64,000 nt of DNA, taken from NCBI RefSeq assembly GCF_024166365.1, contig NC_064826.1:20980001-21044000 (forward strand). Reading direction: 5' to 3'. This DNA is from Elephas maximus indicus. Taxonomy: Eukaryota; Chordata; Mammalia; Proboscidea; Elephantidae. This document shows, piece after piece, positions 57,868 through 64,000 of this stretch. The notes under the pieces were generated by a model. It did not search any database, had not been told where the DNA came from, and worked only from the letters and a program-made list of their open reading frames with translations. The position numbers were made by a program, and so were the translations under genes. Position 1 is the stretch's first letter. Each line of letters opens with the position of its first letter.

Positions 57868-58110
57868 AGCGTGTCCAGGAGTAAAACTCCTAGACTCTGT
57901 TAAGGTGAAACAAAGAGTTTTATTGAAAGCATAAGAGACATTCAAATGGGGAGATGTTACCCCCACACAGAGTGAAAACTAACAATTCCAAGGGGTGGCT
58001 GCTTCCCAGGGACAGATATAGGGCGGAAATCAGGAACTAGGTTACAATATTCTGATTATGGAAGTTGCAAAATCAGGAGGCAGGACAACTTCAGGTGGGG
58101 GGGTTTTACA
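57868..58110 (-). repeat. possible LTR, antisense
   Basis: 'tgtccaggagtaaaactcct' and 'aaagagttttattgaaagca' (an inverted AATAAA) look like an inverted LTR 3' end. No family was named. Confidence 0.35.
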
Positions 58111-58111
58111 G

Positions 58112-60366
58112 TGATTGGTTGCCATTTTTAATTGGACAATTGTATGGTCTACTCTGCTGGGCATGATAAATTGAAGAGGAATGGCATTGCACTGGTTGCC
58201 AAAAAGAACATTTCGAGATCTATCCTAAAGTACAATGCTGTCAGTGATAGGATAATATCCATATGCCTACAAGGAAGACCAGTTAATACAACTATTACTC
58301 AAATTTATGCACCAATCACTAAAGCCAAAGATGAAGAAACTGAAAAACTTTACCAACTTCTGCAGTCAGAAATTGATAACATGCAATTAAGATGCATTGA
58401 TAATTACTGTGATTGGAATGGGGAAGTTGGAAACAAAGAAGGATCTGGAGTTGGAAAATATGGCCTTCGTGACAGAAACAATGCTGGAGATCACATGATA
58501 GAATTTTGCAAGACCAACAACTCATTTGTTGCAAATACCTTTCGTCAATAACACAAACGGTGACTATACATTTCGACATCCCTGCATGGAATACACAGGA
58601 ATCAAATCACTACATCTGTGGAAAGACATAATGGAGCTCAGTATCATCAGTCAGAACAAGGCCAGGAGTCAACTGCAGAACAGACCATCAATTGCTCATA
58701 GGCAATTTCAAGTTGAAGCTGAAGAAAATTAAAGCAAGTTCACAAGAGCCAAAGTATGACCTTGAGTATATCCCACCTGAATTTAGAGACCATCTAAAGA
58801 ATAGATTTGACACATTGAACACTAATGATCAAAGTCCAGATGGGTTATGGGATGACATCAAGGACATCATACACAAAGAAAGCAAAAAAAACCATTAAAA
58901 AGACAGGAAAGAAAGAAAAGACCAAAACGGATATCAGAAGAGACTCTGAAAGTTGCTCTTGAACATAGAGTAGCTAAAGCAAATGGAAGAAATGATGAAG
59001 TAAAAAAGCCAAACAGAAGATTTCAAAAGCAGCTCAAGAAGATGAAGTAAAGGATTATAATGAAATGTGCAAAGACCTGGAGTTACAAAACCAAAAGGGA
59101 AGAATGCTCTTCGCATTTCTCAAGCTGAAGGAACTGAAGAAAAATTGGAACCCTCAGTTGCAATGCTGAAGGACTCTATGGACAAAATACTGAATGATGC
59201 AGGAACATCAAAAGTAGAGAGAAATAATACACAGTCACTGTACCAAAAGGAATTGGTCAACATTGAACCATATCAGGAGGTGGCATATGATCAAGAACCA
59301 GTGGTATTGAATGAATAAGTCCAAGCTGCACTGAAGGCATTGGTGAAAGATGAGGCTCCAGGAATTGACAGAATACCAAGTGAGATGTTTCAACAAACAG
59401 ATACAAGGCTGGAAGCACTCACTCATCTATGCCAAGAAATTTGGAAGACAACTACTACCTGGCCAACCGACTGGAAGATATCCATATTTGTGCCCATTCC
59501 AGAGAAAGGTGATCCAACAGAATGCTAAAATTATCTAATAATACCATTAATATCACAAGCAAGTAAAATTTTGCTGAAGATAACTCAAAAATGGTTGCAG
59601 CAGTACATCCACAGGGAACTGCCAGAAATTCAGGTTGAATTCTGAAGAGGACGTGGAATGAGGGATATCACTGCTGATGACAGATGGATCTTGGCTGAAA
59701 GCAGAGGATATCAGAAAGATGTTGTCATGGACTGAATTATGTCCCCCCAAAAATGTATGTATCAATTTGGCGGGGCCATGATTCCCCATATTGTGTGATT
59801 GCCCTCTATTTTTTTGACTGTAATTTTATGTTAGAGAGGATTAGGGTGGAATTGTAATTTTATGTTTAAGAGGATTAGGGTGGGATTGTAACACCCTTAC
59901 AGGTCTCACATCCCTGATCCAATGTAAAGGGAGTTTGTCTGGGGTGTGGCCTGCACCACATTTTATCTTTCAAGAGATAAAAGGAAAAGGATGCTAGCAG
60001 GGAGTGGGACCCTCATAACACCAAGAAAGCAGAGCAGAGCTCAGTCTTTGGGGTTCCTGCGCTGAGATGCTCCCAGACCAAGGGAAAACTGAGGCATCAC
60101 AAGGTATCTTCCTCCAGAGCTGACAGAGAGAGAAAGCCAACCCCTAGAGCGGACACCCTGAATTTGGACTTGTAACCTACTAGACTGTGAGAAAATTAAT
60201 TTCTCTTTGTTAATGCCATCCACTTGTGGTACTTCCGTTATAGCAGCACTAGATGGCTAAGACAGATGTTTACTTGTTTTATTGACTATGCAAAGTCATT
60301 CGACTGAGTGTATCACAACAAATTATGGATAACATTTCCATGAATGAGAATTCCAGAACACTTAAT
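58112..60366 (+). mobile_element. RTE LINE, split by an LTR
   Basis: RTE at 58112-59722 and 60265-60366. This copy keeps the most of the 5' coding part: 58132-58551 reads the APE-type endonuclease ('KKNISRSILKYNAVSDRII', 'TITQIYAP'), followed by linker and early reverse transcriptase blocks near 59340-59540. It is truncated at both ends: no 5' UTR, and it stops at 60366 before the 3' tail. Stops break it. Confidence 0.88.
59723..60264 (+). repeat. afrotherian MaLR-like solo LTR in RTE
   Basis: 542 bases, TGTCATGG...CTAAGACA, with a perfect 5-base duplication GATGT (59718-59722, 60265-60269). 'ttttgactgtaattttatgt' and 'gattgtaacacccttac' mark a longer subtype than the copy at 12873. Confidence 0.93.
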
Positions 60367-60700
60367 CTTTGAGTTCAGAGCATCCCAGGCAGTAGAATGA
60401 AAGACCCCTTTAGGGTGGAAGAGTTTGGAATTCTAGTCATTTTGCATTATTTCAATACGGCACCTATTTTAGGTCTTAACTTCTCCAGCAGAGTTAGCGC
60501 CAAGTACGGTGATTTAAGTCATCTTTGGGTCTCCAGTACAGCAGACACTCTACATATGGTTGAACTGACACGTCTGGTTCTTGAGGGCCAGAAAAGGTTC
60601 TTTGAAGAGGGATGGGGAAGTCAGAAGGGGGAGTAAAGACACATGCTACAATGCCTAGAAGAGGAGACCAGCTCAGGGTTGGGCCACAAACTGGTCCTAA
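60367..60700. other. TNPO3 upstream flank
   Basis: About 330 bases between the last RTE and the CpG island, apparently unique. No gene was seen. Confidence 0.5.
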
Positions 60701-60774
60701 TGCTCCAGCCGGACGGAAGAAACGGAGAGCACCTAACCGAACCCTGTCTCCCAGGGTCCTGGCACAGCAGGGTC

Positions 60775-60785
60775 ACTTCCGGAAG
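60775..60785. promoter_or_regulatory. ETS site, palindromic
   Basis: ACTTCCGGAAG contains CTTCCGGAAG, a GGAA core on both strands, followed at once by a GC box. Confidence 0.65.
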
Positions 60786-60837
60786 GGGCGGGAGGACGAG
60801 GAGGCGTGGCGGGGAGGAGGCCGTTTATAGAGCACCC

Positions 60838-60848
60838 GGCGGAAGTGT
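60838..60848 (+). promoter_or_regulatory. ETS/GABPA-type site
   Basis: GGCGGAAGTGT has the CGGAAGTG core typical of GABPA/ELK binding in housekeeping promoters. Confidence 0.65.
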
Positions 60849-60866
60849 GCTAAAGGTATCTGTGCT

Positions 60867-60878
60867 GCCGCTTCCGGT
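60867..60878 (-). promoter_or_regulatory. ETS-type site
   Basis: GCCGCTTCCGGT, which reads ACCGGAAGCGGC on the minus strand. It is about 30 bases from the previous ETS site, so the spacing is compact. Confidence 0.6.
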
Positions 60879-61093
60879 CCGGGTAAACGCGGCTGAGGTC
60901 CTGAGCGTGGTTTCTGTCTATTGGGAATAGACTTCTGAGGAAAAGACGGTGGCTAAGGACGCGAGCATCAGCGTCCGGACTCAGAACTCTGGACCCTAGT
61001 GGAAGGATCGGGAAAAAGGGCAGGAACCTGAATACGGCCTGACCGCTGTTTCCGAGGGGGCAACTTCTACGCTGAACCCCCCTGCCCTGGTAA

Positions 61094-61441
<348 letters not shown>

Positions 61442-62784
61442 TGAGGTCCTCCTTGGGGAGGAGCGGCTGCCGCGGGGTGGGGCTGCGAAGCTGCTGCTTT
61501 GCCGCTTCTCGGAAACTAGTCGCAGCAGCTGCTTCGCGAACTGGCCCTTTTCCCAACCCGTAGAACCTGCTTGGTAAATCCTGTACTTTTCGCTTGTGGC
61601 ATCGATCTAGCCTGCCTTAAGTTTTACACTTGCTATTGCTTCTGTGGTTCTGCCCTTCCGTTTCGTCTTCCATCAGTCCAATGCCAGCCTTTATCCGTGG
61701 TCACCCCGTTTCCAGGTGTTACATCTGGCAGTTTCTTCCCATCTCACACCTCACTCTTGCTCGCCGATGCTCACTCTGGTTTGAGCTCCTTATTCTTGAA
61801 ACTTACTAGGTGCCTGGATTGTTGTACATGTGAGTTTTCCCCTTGTTTTGGGGGTGTAACAGTGTAAAGAAAAAAGTGTCAATTCTGCTTTAGAAAATCT
61901 TTGGAATTCTCATTTTGCTGCATATTGGTTTTCTGATTTTGTCACTTCCCTGACTTTCAGTTTTTTTTTTTTTTAATTAAGCTGGGATATCACGGTTCCA
62001 TAGAACTGTTGTAAGCATCCTGTGAGGTGTTTGAGAAAAGCTGCTTGTTATCTATAATTACAAACTATCATACCTATCTATTATTTCAGCATTCTTTGAC
62101 TCACTTATGCTTCCAACCTCAAATTTTCACACTCACCTTTACTGTCCTGCCTTAGGTCCTTGAAGCAGGATTTAATTTACGAATTGCAAAGTACTTTGCA
62201 AACCGAAGAGGCTTATACAAGCGGACAAAATACGCACCTTAACTTTCTTGTTTTTGTGTTTTATAGTCCCAAGCATACTTTCTAAAAAATTTCCCTCTAA
62301 AAAAAAGACAAAAAACTCATAACTAGTAGGCTGCAAGCACGTAGTAAATCTTTTAAAATTTGTGACTTTGACTTTGAGTATTACAGTTTTTAAAAAGTTG
62401 TAAAAAATATAGATTACAGAAACATTTCTTAACTCAGTATGTGTCATTTATTACAGTTAGTTTTTAGAATCAAAGCCGAGATCCTGGTTTACTTGGAAAG
62501 ATAAGACTCACTTTAAGCTACATAAGAAAATCATTCCTATTATGCTCTCATTTAGTAGTCTGTTTCCGTGACGTGGGGAGTTACATATCCCTTATGTGCC
62601 TAAAGTATAAATAGGAGTAATGCTACATCATACTACAGAAGCCAGCACTTCCCTTCTAAACCTGCTTATCGTGTATGTATTTAAATCAGTATTTGAGTAC
62701 TTAGCATGTACTAGCAGCTGTTCTTGGCCTTGGTATATGGAAATGAGCCAGGCAAAAAGCCCTACTTACCATATAGGGGTACTT

Positions 62785-62875
62785 GTGATTAAATGAGTTA
62801 ATACCTACAAAGAACTTAGAAAAGTTCTTGACACATACAGCTCAAAATTTGTTATTTAATGTCAGTCACTTTTCT
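62785..62875 (+). repeat. MIR SINE 3' part
   Basis: 'ttaaatgagttaatacctac', 'aagaacttagaaaagttctt' and 'gacacatacagctcaaaa' follow the MIR 3' half. Confidence 0.7.
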
Positions 62876-62929
62876 GTATTTTCCACCACTCTGTTACAAC
62901 CTATTGTCATCTTCATCACTACTGTTAGT

Positions 62930-63400
62930 AGTCAGGATCCCAACAGAAGCAGATGGCACATTTGGAATAGAATAATTAGAGAAGGGCTTATTTTATAAAG
63001 GTACTATTTGTAGCCAAACCGTTAACATCCTTAGGTCTGAAGGGGCGATAGGAAATGAAGTGGTTACTCAAACTTGAAAAAAGTGTATAGAGTTTGGTGC
63101 CTTGAGAGGAGTGGTGACTTTTCAGTTGAAGTGACACAGACAGTTTGATGTGACCTTGTAGGGAGGAAGCTGGAGGACTAAATATCTCGACCTCATTCTT
63201 GTCTGGTCTCCTGCTGGTACTCCTCACTGGCCAAACCCAACCAGAAGTCAGGGGATACAAGAACCTGTTGATATAGTCCATACAGGCCAGCCCACTAGGG
63301 CAGAAAGCATGGTAAGAAGGGTGGGGAAGCGGACCTGGAAAATATCCAGCACAGTCACACATCATCAATGTCCATCCCTCATTTGATGGATAGCTGAGAA
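62930..63400. repeat. possible old mammal-wide repeat
   Basis: 'cccaacagaagcagatggca', 'ggccaaacccaaccagaagt' and 'ctggaaaatatccagcac' recall a mammal-wide repeat I cannot name. The 171-codon minus-strand frame at 62988-63503 lies over it and has no known domain. Confidence 0.35.
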
Positions 63401-63651
63401 GAGAACCTCTGCTGCTTCTCTCCCATTGCCTTCCTGTTGGTCTGGTTTTTGGGGGCCAGTTTGTCCCTGAGAAGAATCTTCTAATTATCTGCCTGGGAGT
63501 CATAAGCTAGACAGCCAGTGTTCTCAGAGCCAGGTTGGGGAATGAGCTGGGAGTGGATTTCACCAATAACTACGTAGGCTTTAATTTAATTTCTTATTTT
63601 CAGTATTATATTCCTATCCTTAGCTGAGTCTGTTGTCCAGGAGTCCAACCG

Positions 63652-63815
63652 ACCAAAACCAAACCCGCTGCCGTTGAGTCAATTCCAACTCTTAGTGACC
63701 CTGTAGGACAGAGTAGAACTGCCCTGTAGAGTTTCAGAGGAGCGGCTGGTGGATTCGAACTGCTGACCTTTTGGTTAGTAGCCGAGCTTTTAACCACAGT
63801 GCCACCAGGGCTCTG
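63652..63815 (-). repeat. AfroSINE in TNPO3 intron 1, antisense
   Basis: 'ccgctgccgttgagtcaatt' to 'cacagtgccaccagggctct'. Flanks CTGTTGTCCAGGAGTCCA and CTGTTGAAGAGTCCA look like a target duplication altered by a small gap. Confidence 0.88.
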
Positions 63816-64000
63816 TTGAAGAGTCCAGAGTCCCTCTATTTCAGTCTTCCCAAAATAGACCCTGAATATTCTGTGATGGTGGGAAGATAGTAGCCTTGGC
63901 ACTCAATCAGGAGGGAATCTAGGAGTCTAACGGCTTCTTACAGATTTTCAACCCCTCCTTTGTTTTTAACTCCACCTGTGCATCTGCCTTCAGCTGTACT

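Noticed and set aside
60821-60837. TATA box in the TNPO3 promoter ('ccgtttatagagcaccc')
   Set aside because: TTTATAG is a poor match and lies in a CpG island with ETS and GC-box sites; a TATA-less promoter is more likely.
62988-63503. 171-codon minus-strand frame in TNPO3 intron 1
   Set aside because: It overlaps what looks like an old repeat and encodes nothing I recognise.

Overview
This is a mammalian nuclear genome window, almost certainly from an afrotherian and most likely an elephant. It is full of tRNA-derived SINEs of the AfroSINE type (about 24 copies or pieces), RTE-class LINEs whose copies end in (CAA)n, and a full-length L1. These sit beside older mammal-wide repeats (MIR, L2, MER5A, MLT1-type LTRs). 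The species call rests on recognising these families by eye; no database was searched.

Only one protein-coding gene is supported. At 61229-61348 lies the first coding exon of TNPO3 (transportin-3, a nuclear import receptor for SR splicing factors), starting [10 protein letters not shown] and ending at a GTGAGG splice donor. It sits in a CpG island (about 60700-61560) with ETS and GC-box promoter motifs and one short upstream ORF. Everything from 61349 to the end is intron 1. The first 60 kb is therefore DNA upstream of TNPO3. From memory of the human map this is the TNPO3-TSPAN33 interval, but no TSPAN33 exon was seen.

Layout: 1-14 kb is scattered old repeats, two opposed L1 pieces and several LTRs. 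14.0-24.2 kb is a four-deep nest: an L1-like 3' end, split by an RTE, split by a full-length L1, split by an AfroSINE. 24.5-28.8 kb holds an old L1, a solo LTR, a small CpG-rich patch with a CTCF-like motif (26.34-26.61 kb) and old repeats. 28.8-33.1 kb is an L1 carrying at least seven later insertions, abutting a second L1 in the opposite orientation. 33.5-38 kb is an LTR, an RTE, and an L1 split by an LTR that is itself split by two SINEs. 39-46 kb has SINEs, two terminal-inverted-repeat elements and an LTR/RTE/LTR nest. 46.3-48.6 kb has two solo LTRs of one family around an RTE. 50.8-52 kb is an L1 in a SINE in an older L1. 52.9-60.4 kb is mostly RTE copies, including an RTE inside an RTE.

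No CRISPR array, tRNA or rRNA gene, operon or prokaryote-type system is present, and no new coding system was found. The value of the window is in its layered insertion history, an internally deleted non-autonomous RTE form, and a few candidate regulatory patches in the upstream region.
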